Notes: generated by a model not told the origin, from the letters alone. Shown: positions 1 to 9,405, counted from the stretch's first letter. The stretch is 64,000 bases of DNA from CANNDT01 sp945876205 (GCA_947503365.1 CANNDT010000010.1:8077-72076); one strand, 5' to 3'. A program made the numbers and translations.

Positions 1-648
1 CCCGCCGACATCGAGCACATCTGGACGGCCATCGGCCACCAGGAGGCCGTGGTCGAGAAATTCATCAGCCTGCAGGCGGAGATCTCGGTGGTGGCCGCCC
101 GCGGCGCCACGGGCGAGGTGGCCGAGTACATTCCGTTCGAGAATCGGCACCGCAACCACATCCTCGACGTGACAACGGTGCCAGCGGCGATCCCGCCGGC
201 GATCGCCGCGCAGGCTGCGGAGATCACCAGGGAGATCCTGCGTGGGCTGCAGTACGTCGGCGTCCTCTGCGTGGAGTTCTTCCTGAGCACCGACGGGGAG
301 CTGCTCGTGAACGAGATCGCGCCGCGGCCCCACAACTCAGGCCATCTCACCATCGATGCCGCGTTGACCAGTCAGTTCGAGCAGCAGGTGCGGGCGATCT
401 GCGGGCTGCCGCTCGGGTCACCGGAGATCCCGCGGCCCGCGGCGATGGCCAACCTGCTCGGCGAGCTCTGGGTTGACGGCGAGCCGAACTGGGCGGCGGC
501 CTGCCGCTTCACCGACGTCAAGCTGCACCTCTACGGAAAGACCGACCCGCGTCCAGGTCGCAAGATGGGACACCTCACGGCGGTCGCCCGAACGGTGGAG
601 GAAGCCCAGGATCGCGTGCTCGCGGCGCGGGATGCGTTGCTGATCTGA
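1..648 (+). CDS. purK: N5-carboxyaminoimidazole ribonucleotide synthase, C-terminal part
   Basis: The reading frame is open from the first base, so the gene starts before the window; about 215 residues are seen. PurK is the ATP-grasp enzyme that carboxylates AIR to N5-CAIR in purine synthesis. The ATP-grasp signature is clear: VLCVEFFLSTDGELLVNE followed by IAPRPHNSGH, which supplies the metal- and phosphate-binding residues. The small C-terminal domain (KLHLYGKTDPRPGRKMGHLT) is also typical of PurK. purE often lies next to purK but would be outside the window. It ends 240 bases before the end of a convergent gene. Confidence 0.95.
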   Translation, partial: PADIEHIWTAIGHQEAVVEKFISLQAEISVVAARGATGEVAEYIPFENRHRNHILDVTTVPAAIPPAIAAQAAEITREILRGLQYVGVLCVEFFLSTDGELLVNEIAPRPHNSGHLTIDAALTSQFEQQVRAICGLPLGSPEIPRPAAMANLLGELWVDGEPNWAAACRFTDVKLHLYGKTDPRPGRKMGHLTAVARTVEEAQDRVLAARDALLI

Positions 649-675
649 AACCCACTTCGAGTTTCACGATCACGG

Positions 676-740
676 GCCACAGAGACGCAGAGTCACAGAG
701 AGAAAGCTTAGAAACCTCTGTGTCTCTGTGACTCTGTGGC
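676..740. repeat. CACAGAG short-repeat inverted pair
   Basis: This lies in the 649-887 gap between two convergent genes. The left arm (about 676-702) is built from CACAGAG-like heptamers. The right arm (about 711-740) is its approximate reverse complement (CTCTGTG units), so the transcript could fold into an imperfect hairpin from either strand. It may serve as a bidirectional terminator, but there is no clear T run. Nothing else was recognised in the gap. Confidence 0.6.
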
Positions 741-887
741 TAGGTCAAGGTGAAAAAGCGCGCGAGCCTGGCGCGTTTTCCAGACGTACGGATGGAATCT
801 GGTCTGGCTAGAGGTCGAGGCTTTCCGCACGCAAAGCAGAAGTGCATCCATTTACCGACCGTCTGGCCGATGCGCACGGTATTCCGC

Positions 888-3344
888 CTAGGGCGTGAGC
901 GTGAGTGCGTGTAGAGCTTGACCTGGAAGAAATGGCGTCGCTTCGCCGCTGGCCCACGCGGCATGCGAGTTCGCGTAGAAGGGCGAGAGCGGATGGCCGC
1001 TCTGGCCGGTCGGCATGTGCATGATGCCCTCGGCTTCGCGACCTGGTGAGACGATCACGCGCTCGGAGGCGCCGATGTTGCCCCACTGCACGCGCGGCGT
1101 ATAGAGATCGCCCGGCAGCGGCAGGCGCGGCATGTCGAGCCAGCGGGCGGCGAAAGGAATTGCCGCCGACAGTGGATGCCGATACGCCACGACGTTGTAC
1201 TCCGACCAGGGGTGCGCCCCGAGATCGTCAGGGCCTTCACGCGTCGCCTGCTCAATGGTGGCGTCGGCCGCCGCGAGCAGCAACTCCGGCCATGAGTCGT
1301 ACTGCGGATCCAATAGATGCTGCGGCTGCTCCGTGACCAGCTTCCAGATCGACGCCTCACGGCGGCGAATGTTGGTGTAGTCAAAGCCACGATCGGCGTC
1401 GTAGCACTCGGAGAGCACGAAGCCCATCACTCGCTCGGACACCCTGTCGCGGAATGCGCGCGTGAACCGGTACGCGGCGGAATCGGGCGCGGCCTCGCCG
1501 GTCCATCGATGCTCGATGATGTCCTTGAGCGACGCGCGCGTGGGGTTTCCAGTGACTGCCGCGGTCGTCAGGGTCTTCACGAGCAGGTCGCGCCACCGCG
1601 CCAGGAACTCGGCCCGCGTGTCGAGCTGGATCGCGAGGAGGTCGGTCTTCGTGAAGCGGTCCCGGGCGGCGAGTCGATCGCGAATGATGTGCGCACGCGC
1701 CCCGATCTCGTAGCCGGCGTCGCCGAGGACGGCGAGCATCTGCCCATCGACGACGCGCGCGTTCGCGGTCCAGATCCGTCCACCTGGCGGGTCGATGATC
1801 CGCGGGTACTCGGCATCGTTCAGCCATCCGTCCCATCCTGTGGCTCCGTCCGCCCAGGACGCAGGCAGTTGGCCGTCGATCCCCACCCGCCGCGGGATCG
1901 AGCCGTAGACGCTCCAGCCGATCCGGCCCGAGCGATCGGCGGCGACGATGTTCTGCCCCGGCGTTCCGAGCCCGTTCGCGGTCGCGAACACTTCTTCCAG
2001 CGTTCGGTCGCCCTCAAACGGCAGGACCGACGCGGCCAGGCGGTCGGCGGCATGCGCTACCCACCGGAACGCACGCATCCGCCCACGATGGTCCGGTTCC
2101 ATGACGGGGCCCCAGATCGTCCACAACACCTCCTGGCGCTGGTCGTCTTGCCCGGTGATCTGAAACACCTCGCTGAACCGCTCGAACTCGCGCCACCCAT
2201 CAGGGGTCTTGTAGCGATTGGGCTGCGCCGGATCCGTTTCGAGGAGGACGATGTCGTTCCAGTCGGCGTAGGTGTTGGTGAAGCCCCATGCGACGTACGT
2301 ATTGCTGCCGGCGACCATCGCAGGGACACCCGGCAGGCTGACGCCGTAAAGGCGATGTGGCTCCGACGGATTCGACGGATCCGGCCACTCGAACGCGGCG
2401 CGATACCACGTGTTCGGAACGCGAATGCCGAGGTGCATGTCATTGGCGAGCAGCGCCCGGCCATCGGCCGTGAGTCGTCCCGAGACCGCGAAGTTATTGC
2501 TGCCGATGGCGGCTTCGGCGGGATCTCCAACGCCCAAGCTACTCAGATCGTTGGGGTTTGGGGGTTGGGAGTTGGGAGTTGATCTCCCCGTCCGCCGGGC
2601 CCTCAGGTCGTACACATCGGGGCCCGGGATGGGGGGCACCATGAAGGCGGGGCCGACGATTGGCGCATCCCACTCGGATCCTTTTGGATTCAGGAACTCG
2701 AACATCCCCGGCGGCAGCACGTCGTGCATCGTCGCCAGCGTGGCCTCGTACGAGCCGTCGTCGTCCTGCAGCGTGACGAACATCGAGAGCACGACGAGAA
2801 AGGTGTCCTCGGCCCGCCAGGCTGCCGGATCCTGGCGGAGGACGCGGTATTCGAAGGGCACCGATTCGAGCGCCCGAAGTCCGGCGTTGACCCCGTCGGA
2901 ATAGGCCTCGAGCACCACCCGTTGATCGGGCGGTAGCAGCGGTACGGCTCGCTGCGCTTCGGCCCGAAAGCGGTGGATGCGGATCTCGCGGTCGAGCGGG
3001 AGCGCGCGGGCGCCGACCAGTCCGGCCAGCTCGCCGGCGGCCCGGCGGCGAGCCAGGTCCATCTGAAAGAAGCGGTCCTGGGCGTGCAGAAAGCCGGTGG
3101 CCCGAGCCACATCGGCCCGGGTTGCGCCCTCGATCGTGGGGATGCCCAGGGCATCGCGGGTGACGCGCACCGGGGCCGAGAGGCCCGGAAGCTGCCGGTT
3201 TCCATCGAGCTGCGCGAGGCTGCCGCGGAGCTCCGCCCGTGCCCAGAGCGCGGCGGCGACGGCAACGACCGCCAGCGCCAGCAGGGCATACAGGAACACG
3301 CGGAAGACCCCCTCGACTCCGCTCAGGGCAGGACGGCGCATCAT
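888..3344 (-). CDS. penicillin acylase family N-terminal-nucleophile hydrolase
   Basis: The 818-residue precursor has one membrane or signal segment (about residues 13-34). Next come an alpha-chain region (about 55-245), a low-complexity linker (about 250-280), and the predicted self-cleavage point Gly281/Ser282 in AIGSNNFAVSG. Ser282 would be the N-terminal nucleophile of the beta chain. GSNTYVAWGFTNTYADW and AADRSGRIGWSVYG match the beta-chain core. The family hydrolyses amide bonds (penicillins, acyl-homoserine lactones, others); the substrate cannot be read from sequence. The linker is partly encoded by a G-rich tandem repeat, and residues 5-12 (PALSGVEG) by another dispersed repeat. An ATGATG pair at the start leaves the first codon open. 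It is divergent from the next gene, 49 bases away. Confidence 0.88.
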   Translation of the reverse strand: MMRRPALSGVEGVFRVFLYALLALAVVAVAAALWARAELRGSLAQLDGNRQLPGLSAPVRVTRDALGIPTIEGATRADVARATGFLHAQDRFFQMDLARRRAAGELAGLVGARALPLDREIRIHRFRAEAQRAVPLLPPDQRVVLEAYSDGVNAGLRALESVPFEYRVLRQDPAAWRAEDTFLVVLSMFVTLQDDDGSYEATLATMHDVLPPGMFEFLNPKGSEWDAPIVGPAFMVPPIPGPDVYDLRARRTGRSTPNSQPPNPNDLSSLGVGDPAEAAIGSNNFAVSGRLTADGRALLANDMHLGIRVPNTWYRAAFEWPDPSNPSEPHRLYGVSLPGVPAMVAGSNTYVAWGFTNTYADWNDIVLLETDPAQPNRYKTPDGWREFERFSEVFQITGQDDQRQEVLWTIWGPVMEPDHRGRMRAFRWVAHAADRLAASVLPFEGDRTLEEVFATANGLGTPGQNIVAADRSGRIGWSVYGSIPRRVGIDGQLPASWADGATGWDGWLNDAEYPRIIDPPGGRIWTANARVVDGQMLAVLGDAGYEIGARAHIIRDRLAARDRFTKTDLLAIQLDTRAEFLARWRDLLVKTLTTAAVTGNPTRASLKDIIEHRWTGEAAPDSAAYRFTRAFRDRVSERVMGFVLSECYDADRGFDYTNIRRREASIWKLVTEQPQHLLDPQYDSWPELLLAAADATIEQATREGPDDLGAHPWSEYNVVAYRHPLSAAIPFAARWLDMPRLPLPGDLYTPRVQWGNIGASERVIVSPGREAEGIMHMPTGQSGHPLSPFYANSHAAWASGEATPFLPGQALHALTLTP
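2551..2582. repeat. TTGGGAG heptamer tandem repeat inside a coding frame
   Basis: The plus strand reads as imperfect copies of GTTGGGA/GTTTGGG in tandem. It lies in frame in the penicillin acylase gene and encodes the PNSQPPNPN part of the linker that family members remove during maturation. Confidence 0.65.
3308..3332. repeat. dispersed CTCGACTCCGCTCAGGG-type element at a gene start
   Basis: The motif CCCTCGACTCCGCTCAGGG overlaps codons 5-12 of the penicillin acylase gene, which read PALSGVEG. From memory this string recurs in many unrelated bacterial genomes as a short dispersed element; that part is recall, not something this window shows. Confidence 0.45.
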
Positions 3345-3393
3345 CGTGTCGCTGATCTTAGATTACGATCTGACGTTTGCTCTTTGACCTGAC

Positions 3394-4635
3394 ATGAAAC
3401 CCCGCTACGGCGTTTCTCCGTGGATTCACCAGTTTCCCGTCGCAAAGCGGCCTGACTATCCGCGCTTTCGGGGCGAGGCGACGGCTGACGTCGTCATCGT
3501 GGGCGGCGGGTTGACCGGCTGTGCCACGGCGCAGGCGTGCTCGGCCGCGGGCCTGAAAGTCGTCCTGCTCGAGCGGGACCGCATAGGCCAGGGCAGCAGC
3601 GGCCGCAGCCCGGGACTCCTGCTGCCCGATCCCGGCCCCGCGTTTCGAGACGTGGCGGCCGCGCATGGGTTGCGGGCGGCGCGTCACGCCTTCGAGAGCT
3701 GGAACCGAGCGTCGGCCGAGGCGGCCGCGTTGCTGCGCCGGCTGAAGGTCAAGTGCAGCGTCGAGCCCCATCCGCTGATCGTGGTGGCCGCGCGCGGAGA
3801 CGAGAAGCTGTTCCGGAAGGAATACGAGGCCAGGGAAGAGGCCGGTCTCGACGTTGCGTGGCTCTCCCAGAAGCAGGTCAAGAGCGCGCTGAATATCGAC
3901 GCGCTGGTCGGCGTCCGCATGCGCGACGGCTTCATGCTCGATCCGTATCGCGCGTGCCTCGGGATGGCGGACGCAGCCACGCGCCGCAAGGCCGTCGTCT
4001 TCGAGCGATCACTGGTGAAGAAGGTTCGCCTTGCCGGGAAGCAGGTGGACATTACGACGGACGGCGGCCTGATTCACGCAGGGACCGTCATCGTCGCCAC
4101 CGGCTCGGCGACGGCGGAGTTCCGGGCGCTCCGCCGTCACTTCAAGCGGCGTGAGCTGTACCAGGTGCTGACGGCGCCCGTCGCTGCCACGGTCCGCAAG
4201 CAGATGGGTCGTCGCGACACAATCCTGCGCGACTCGCGGACGCCTCCTCACCGCCTGAGGTGGACGGCTGACATGCCCCGAGCCGAGTCGAGGGGAGAGC
4301 AGGTGCTCCTCGCCGGCGCGGACCAGGATGAGACTCCTGAGAAGCTTCGAGACGCCGTGCGCGTTCAGCGCAGCGGGCAGTTGATGTACGAACTGCTGAT
4401 GACCTATCAGGCCATCTCGGGTCTCCAGCCGGCATACGGCTGGGAGACGTCGTACGGCGAAACCGCCGACGGCCTGATGTACATCGGGGCACACCGCAAC
4501 TATCCGCATCACCTGTTCGCGCTCGGCGGTGCGCGCGATTCGGTGACCGGTTCGTTTCTCGCCGCCCGCCTCCTGCTCCGCGCGCTTCAAGGCACGTCCG
4601 ACACAGGCGATCGCGTGTTCGGCTGGGCGCGATGA
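3394..4635 (+). CDS. FAD-dependent oxidoreductase, DAO family
   Basis: The 413-residue protein has an FAD-binding dinucleotide fold near the N terminus (ADVVIVGGGLTGCATAQA, glycines at about 36-41) and the acidic end of the second strand (VVLLERDRIGQGSSGRSPG). The C-terminal part (MYIGAHRNYPHHLFALGGARDS) matches the FAD-closing segment of the DAO family (PF01266), which oxidises primary or secondary amines. The substrate is unknown. Its last four bases overlap bshB1 (ATGA), which is followed by bshA, so it is probably co-transcribed with bacillithiol synthesis. There is no signal peptide. Confidence 0.88.
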   Translation: MKPRYGVSPWIHQFPVAKRPDYPRFRGEATADVVIVGGGLTGCATAQACSAAGLKVVLLERDRIGQGSSGRSPGLLLPDPGPAFRDVAAAHGLRAARHAFESWNRASAEAAALLRRLKVKCSVEPHPLIVVAARGDEKLFRKEYEAREEAGLDVAWLSQKQVKSALNIDALVGVRMRDGFMLDPYRACLGMADAATRRKAVVFERSLVKKVRLAGKQVDITTDGGLIHAGTVIVATGSATAEFRALRRHFKRRELYQVLTAPVAATVRKQMGRRDTILRDSRTPPHRLRWTADMPRAESRGEQVLLAGADQDETPEKLRDAVRVQRSGQLMYELLMTYQAISGLQPAYGWETSYGETADGLMYIGAHRNYPHHLFALGGARDSVTGSFLAARLLLRALQGTSDTGDRVFGWAR

Positions 4636-5357
4636 CCGCCGCGGTCGACCAGGTCGATCTGCTCGCCTTCGGGCCGCATCCCGACGACATCGAGATCGGC
4701 ATCGGCGGGACGGTCGCCAAACACGTGACGCTGGGGTTCCGTGTCGGCCTCTGCGATCTCACCGCCGGCGAGATGGGCAGCAACGGCACCGTCAACGGAC
4801 GGCTGGTCGAAGCCGAAGCGGCACGCGGCGTCCTCGGCGCAGCCTGGCGCACGAACCTGCGGCTGCCCGATCGCGCCATCGGTAGCGATGCGTCCCATAC
4901 CCGCGCGATCGCGGGACTGATTCGCCGCGCACGTCCTCGAGTGATCGCGCTGCCGTACTGGTCGGATCGGCATCCCGACCATGTCGCGGCCAGCCAGTTG
5001 TTGACCGAAGCCGTCTTCAGCGCGGGCTTGCGGCGGTACGACGCGGACGGCGACGCCTGGAAGGCGGAGTCGTCCTGCTACTACTTCATCAACGACTGGG
5101 CGCCGCCGTCATTCGTGGTCGACGTCAGCGAGCAGTACGACACGAAGCGCCGCGCGCTTGCCTGTCATGTCAGCCAGTTCCAGCCAGGCGCTGCCGGCGC
5201 GGTCGCCACGCGCCTGACGTCGGCACGGTTTCAGCAGTTGATCGAGAGCCGCGACGCGCAGTTTGGCGCGCAGACCGGTGTCGCGTTTGCTGAAGGCTTC
5301 GTCGTGAAAGCCCCTGTCGTCCGCGCGCATCTCCTCCCCGACGCGGGCCGACCGTGA
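4632..5357 (+). CDS. bshB1: bacillithiol biosynthesis deacetylase BshB1
   Basis: The 241-residue LmbE/PIG-L-type zinc deacetylase removes the acetyl group from GlcNAc-malate, the second step of bacillithiol synthesis. The zinc motif FGPHPDDIEIG gives His16 and Asp19, and HPDHVAAS gives His117. TAGEMGSNG and the C-terminal FAEGF segment also fit BshB1. Length is close to the usual 230-240. It overlaps the upstream oxidoreductase and the downstream bshA by four bases each, so translation is probably coupled. bshC, for the last step, is not in the window. Confidence 0.93.
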   Translation: MTAAVDQVDLLAFGPHPDDIEIGIGGTVAKHVTLGFRVGLCDLTAGEMGSNGTVNGRLVEAEAARGVLGAAWRTNLRLPDRAIGSDASHTRAIAGLIRRARPRVIALPYWSDRHPDHVAASQLLTEAVFSAGLRRYDADGDAWKAESSCYYFINDWAPPSFVVDVSEQYDTKRRALACHVSQFQPGAAGAVATRLTSARFQQLIESRDAQFGAQTGVAFAEGFVVKAPVVRAHLLPDAGRP

Positions 5358-6490
5358 ACGTCGGCCTCGTCTGCTACGCGTCGGTCGGCGGCAGCGGCAT
5401 CGTCGCCACCGAGCTCGGAAAAGCGCTCGCCACGCGCGGTCACCAGGTGCACATCATCAGCACCGACATGCCGTTCCGCCTCGGCGACTTTCATGAGGGG
5501 CTCTCGTTTCACCAGGTGTTGACTCCCACCTATCCGCTCTTCCGCGAGCCGCAGTACCTGCTCTCCCTGGCGAACCGGATCGTCCAGGTGTCGCGCGAAG
5601 TGAGCCTCGACATCATCCACGCGCACTACGCCGTTCCGCACGCGACCGCGGGATTTCTCTCGCGCCAGGTGCTCGCCTCGAGCGGTTTCGGCCCCGTGCC
5701 CAAGGTCGTGACGACGCTGCACGGCACGGACATCACGCTGGTAGGCAACGACCCGTCGTACTCGGAAATCGTCGCGTTCTCGATCGAACAGTCCGACGGC
5801 GTGACGGCGGTGTCCGAGAGCCTTCGCGCCTCCACGCAGGCCGAGCTTGGCGTCACGCGTGACATCGCGGTGATCCCGAACTTCCTCGATTGCGCGGTGC
5901 ACCGCAGGGTTGTGTCGCCGGAGCTGCGCAGGCGGCTTGCGGGCGATGACGACACGAAGCTGGTCATCCACGTCTCGAACTTCCGTCCGGTGAAGCGGGT
6001 CGATGCGGTGGTGCAGATCTTCGATCGCATTCGCAAGAAAGTCGGCGCGCGCCTGCTGCTGGTTGGCGACGGCCCTGACCTCCCGACCGCGCATCGCATC
6101 GCGCGTGAGCTCGGTATCTCGCACCTCGTGCGCTCCGTCGGTGCGCAAGAGGAGGTGCAGCCGCTCCTGTCCGTGAGCGACGTGTTCCTGCTGCCATCGG
6201 CGCAGGAGAGCTTTGGGTTGGCGGCGCTCGAGGCGATGGCGTGTGAGGTGCCGGTCGTGGCGTCGCGCGTCGGCGGGCTGCCCGAGGTGATCGAGCACGG
6301 CGTCAGCGGGTTCCTGCATCCGATCGATGCGCTTGACGACATGGCAGCCAGCGCCGTGGACCTCCTGAGCAATCCTGAGCGTCACAGGCAAGTGGCGCAG
6401 GCTGCATGCCGGCGCGTCCGCGAGCACTTCTGCGCGGACCGCGTCGTCCCCATGTACGAAGAGTTCTATACTGCGGTTCTGCGTACTTGA
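5354..6490 (+). CDS. bshA: N-acetyl-alpha-D-glucosaminyl L-malate synthase BshA
   Basis: The 378-residue GT4 glycosyltransferase joins UDP-GlcNAc to L-malate, the first step of bacillithiol synthesis. Diagnostic segments are the N-terminal YASVGGSGIVATELG loop, IIHAHYAVPHA, TTLHGTDITLVG, and the C-terminal E-x7-E region (QESFGLAALEAMACEVPVVAS). The start GTG/ATG position is fixed by the overlap with bshB1. The order bshB1-bshA is common in several phyla. The gene ends 14 bases before the start of a TonB receptor. Confidence 0.94.
   Translation: MNVGLVCYASVGGSGIVATELGKALATRGHQVHIISTDMPFRLGDFHEGLSFHQVLTPTYPLFREPQYLLSLANRIVQVSREVSLDIIHAHYAVPHATAGFLSRQVLASSGFGPVPKVVTTLHGTDITLVGNDPSYSEIVAFSIEQSDGVTAVSESLRASTQAELGVTRDIAVIPNFLDCAVHRRVVSPELRRRLAGDDDTKLVIHVSNFRPVKRVDAVVQIFDRIRKKVGARLLLVGDGPDLPTAHRIARELGISHLVRSVGAQEEVQPLLSVSDVFLLPSAQESFGLAALEAMACEVPVVASRVGGLPEVIEHGVSGFLHPIDALDDMAASAVDLLSNPERHRQVAQAACRRVREHFCADRVVPMYEEFYTAVLRT
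6467..6472 (+). promoter_or_regulatory. candidate -10 box (TATACT) for the TonB receptor
   Basis: TATACT lies in the last codons of bshA, 32 bases before the receptor start. No convincing -35 was seen. It overlaps coding sequence, so it may be chance. Confidence 0.35.
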
Positions 6491-6504
6491 ACGGAGGCTT
6501 CACG

Positions 6505-9405
6505 ATGTTCCGCGTTGTCATGGCCACACTCTTGTCTCTCTCCATCGCCACCTTCGCTTCAGCGCAGGGCCAGGCGATCAACGGCACCATCGAAGGTACC
6601 GTGACTGACGCGTCGGGCGCCGTACTGCCGGGCGTGACCATCACCGTGACCAACACCGACACCGGCGAGATGCGAGTGGTCGTGACGACCACGTCCGGTC
6701 TTTACCGCGCGCCGCTCCTGCAGCTTGGCGCCTACCAGGTGAGCGCCGAGCTCCAGGGATTCAGAAAGTACGAGCAGACGGGCATCACGCTGTCGGCCGG
6801 CCAGGTCGCGGTGATTGACGTCAAGCTCGGCGTCGGCGCGGTCACCGAAACGGTCTCGGTGACGGCGGACGCACCGGTGGTCGACCTCGCGAAGATCGAG
6901 CAGGGCCGCACGCTGAACGAGCGCGAGATCAAGTCGCTGCCGCTGACCTCGCGCAATCCCTACAACTTCGCGCTGCTGCAGCCGGGCGTGGTCGGGTTCG
7001 AGACGCAGGAATTCGGCGTGCCGCGTCTCACCGCCAATGGCGCGCTCCTCCGCGTCAACTACCAGATCGACGGCAACGACAACACCGAGAAGGATCGCGC
7101 GGGCCTGCGGCAGATGCCGATGTCAGAGGTCATGATCCGCGAGGTCAAGGTCGTGACCAGCGGCTACGCGCCCGAGTTCGGCCAGACGATGGGCCTGGTC
7201 TACAACGCGGTGACGCCATCGGGCACGAACACGTTGAAGGGGCAGGGCAGCTATCGCTTTCAGCGGCAGCCGCTGGTGTCGCTGCCGTTCTTTGCGCCGA
7301 CTCGCATCAAGCCGCCGACCCGCGTGAACATCTTCACCGTCGACGGCGGCGGCCCGATCGTCAGGGATCGCACCTTCTTTTTCGGCGGCTTCGAGAACAC
7401 CAAGCGCGATCTGTCCGGCGGCCGCGTGATCACGATTGCCCCCGCCAATGCGTCGCGTCTCGGCCTGACTGAACCGGGCTACATGCCGGCGGTAGGCGAC
7501 ACCAAGTTCGCGATCGGCAAGATCGATCAGGTCGTCAGCCCTCAGCATCGCCTGAGCGCGCGCTACATCTTCTTCGACAACTTCATCACCAATAACATCG
7601 GCGGCGGCATCACCTCGGTGCAGCGCGGCACCGACTTCACCGACCGGCAGCATTCGACCGCGGCGCAGTTGGTGTCGACGTTCGGCGACAACATGCTGAA
7701 CGAACTGCGCGTGCAGTACGCGAAGCGCACGCAGGGACGCGTGCCCGGAAGCCAGGCGGGCACCGGACCTGCCGTCACGGTGTCGGGCGTGGCTGACTTC
7801 GGCGGTCCGATCGCCGGCAACGCCGATGCGGGCTTCGGATTCACCGAAGGCATTACGCAAGTCCTGGACAACGTCACCTACCTGCGCGGCACGCACTCGT
7901 ACAAGATGGGGTTCAGCAGCCAGTTCGTCAGCGACTCGCGGACGCAGACGCTGATCCAGCTCTACACGTTCCCGACGGTCGACGCGTATCTCGCGGCGCG
8001 CTCGGGCGCGAATCCGCTCGGCTACAGTTCGTTCCAGCAGTTCTTCGGGTTGCCGAGTTACAACTACACGACGAAGATGCTCGCGCTCTTTGCGCAGGAC
8101 GACTGGAAGCTGGCCGCCGACTTCAAGCTGCTCTACGGCCTGCGATACGACGTCTACGCGCCGCCTGAGGGTGTTGCCACCGCGGTGCTGAATGCGTCGC
8201 ACGAATTTCCCACCGACAAGAACAACATCCAGCCGCGGGCTGGATTTGTCTGGACGGTCGGCTCGGACAAACGCACCGTGTTGCGCGGCAACAGCGGGCT
8301 GATGTACGACCAGCCGATCAACGCCATCTACGAGCAGGCGATCGTCAATGACGGCACCACCGCGCGCGGCAACGTCGCGCTGCAGTCGACGCAGGCGGGC
8401 GCGCCGGCATTTCCGAACGTCCTCGCAGCGGGCACTGCAGCGGCCAAGACGACCGCATGGATTGTCGATCCTGACTTCCACGTGGCGAGCATGTGGCAGA
8501 GCAACGTGCAACTCGAGCGCGGGCTCGGACAAACCTATTCCGCCGCGGTTGGACTCTCGTACACCCGCGGCTACGGCCTGCCGGTCGTCGCGAACGTCAA
8601 CCTGGTCAACCCGACCGGGAGCCTTCCGGACGGCCGTCCGATCTACAGCACGGCGATCACCTCGGCCACGCGCGTCGATCCGCGGTTCAACGCAATCTTC
8701 AGCACCGAGGCGATCGGCGAGTCTACCTACAAGGCATTGACGCTGCAGCTTGGACGGCGCTTCCTGCGCGGCATCCAGTGGGATCTCGCCTACTCGCTCG
8801 CCAAGAGCGAGGACAACGCGCCGATCACCAGCGTGCTCTCGGTGCAGGGCGACACCGGCGGCAGAAGCGATCCAGGCAGCCTCGATCGCGATCTCGGTCC
8901 GAACATCCTCGACCAGCGGCACACCTTCGTCGGCAGCATCGTCGCCCAGCCCGAGTTCGACGCGCAGGGCATCGCCGGCGCGATCCTGAATAACAACCAG
9001 GTCGGCGTCGCGCTGCTGATGGCCAGCGGTATTCCGGTCAACCTGCGCAGCAACCGTGAATTGAACAATGACGCGATTGGCAGCGACCGTCCGCTCGACG
9101 TGGGGCGGAACACCTACCGGCTGCCGAACCGGTACAACCTCGACCTGCGCTATACGCGCGCGTTCCCGGTAGCGGCCACGGTACGAGCAGAATTCATCGC
9201 GGAGGTGAAGAACCTGTTCAACACGCTGCAGTGGGCAGGGGCGACGAGCGTGGTGGCCACCGATGCGCTCGGCAATCCCGTCACCGCCGCGGGCGCGCCG
9301 CTCGCGCTCCCCGCGCCGGGCGTCGTCGAGCGCGGCAGCGTCTTCCAGCCCAACGGCGGCTACGAGCAGCGCCAGGTGCAGTTCGGTGTTCGCGTAACTT
9401 TCTAA
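6505..9405 (+). CDS. TonB-dependent receptor with carboxypeptidase-regulatory-like N-terminal domain
   Basis: The ATG at 6505 is chosen because GGAGG lies eight bases upstream and it opens a signal peptide (MFRVVMATLLSLSIATFASA, cut before Gln). The 966-residue protein then has a CarboxypepD_reg-like beta domain (about 25-110: GTIEGTVTDASGAVLPGVTI), a plug region (about 120-230) and a long outer-membrane beta-barrel ending in Phe (VRVTF). This is the 'Oar-like' receptor architecture abundant in Acidobacteria. The ligand is unknown: no transport or degradation genes specific to a substrate lie beside it. No TonB box was recognised. Confidence 0.9.
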   Translation: MFRVVMATLLSLSIATFASAQGQAINGTIEGTVTDASGAVLPGVTITVTNTDTGEMRVVVTTTSGLYRAPLLQLGAYQVSAELQGFRKYEQTGITLSAGQVAVIDVKLGVGAVTETVSVTADAPVVDLAKIEQGRTLNEREIKSLPLTSRNPYNFALLQPGVVGFETQEFGVPRLTANGALLRVNYQIDGNDNTEKDRAGLRQMPMSEVMIREVKVVTSGYAPEFGQTMGLVYNAVTPSGTNTLKGQGSYRFQRQPLVSLPFFAPTRIKPPTRVNIFTVDGGGPIVRDRTFFFGGFENTKRDLSGGRVITIAPANASRLGLTEPGYMPAVGDTKFAIGKIDQVVSPQHRLSARYIFFDNFITNNIGGGITSVQRGTDFTDRQHSTAAQLVSTFGDNMLNELRVQYAKRTQGRVPGSQAGTGPAVTVSGVADFGGPIAGNADAGFGFTEGITQVLDNVTYLRGTHSYKMGFSSQFVSDSRTQTLIQLYTFPTVDAYLAARSGANPLGYSSFQQFFGLPSYNYTTKMLALFAQDDWKLAADFKLLYGLRYDVYAPPEGVATAVLNASHEFPTDKNNIQPRAGFVWTVGSDKRTVLRGNSGLMYDQPINAIYEQAIVNDGTTARGNVALQSTQAGAPAFPNVLAAGTAAAKTTAWIVDPDFHVASMWQSNVQLERGLGQTYSAAVGLSYTRGYGLPVVANVNLVNPTGSLPDGRPIYSTAITSATRVDPRFNAIFSTEAIGESTYKALTLQLGRRFLRGIQWDLAYSLAKSEDNAPITSVLSVQGDTGGRSDPGSLDRDLGPNILDQRHTFVGSIVAQPEFDAQGIAGAILNNNQVGVALLMASGIPVNLRSNRELNNDAIGSDRPLDVGRNTYRLPNRYNLDLRYTRAFPVAATVRAEFIAEVKNLFNTLQWAGATSVVATDALGNPVTAAGAPLALPAPGVVERGSVFQPNGGYEQRQVQFGVRVTF

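Noticed and set aside
888..3344. Antibiotic resistance or quorum-quenching enzyme.
   Set aside because: The penicillin acylase fold alone does not tell the substrate, and no related pathway genes are nearby.
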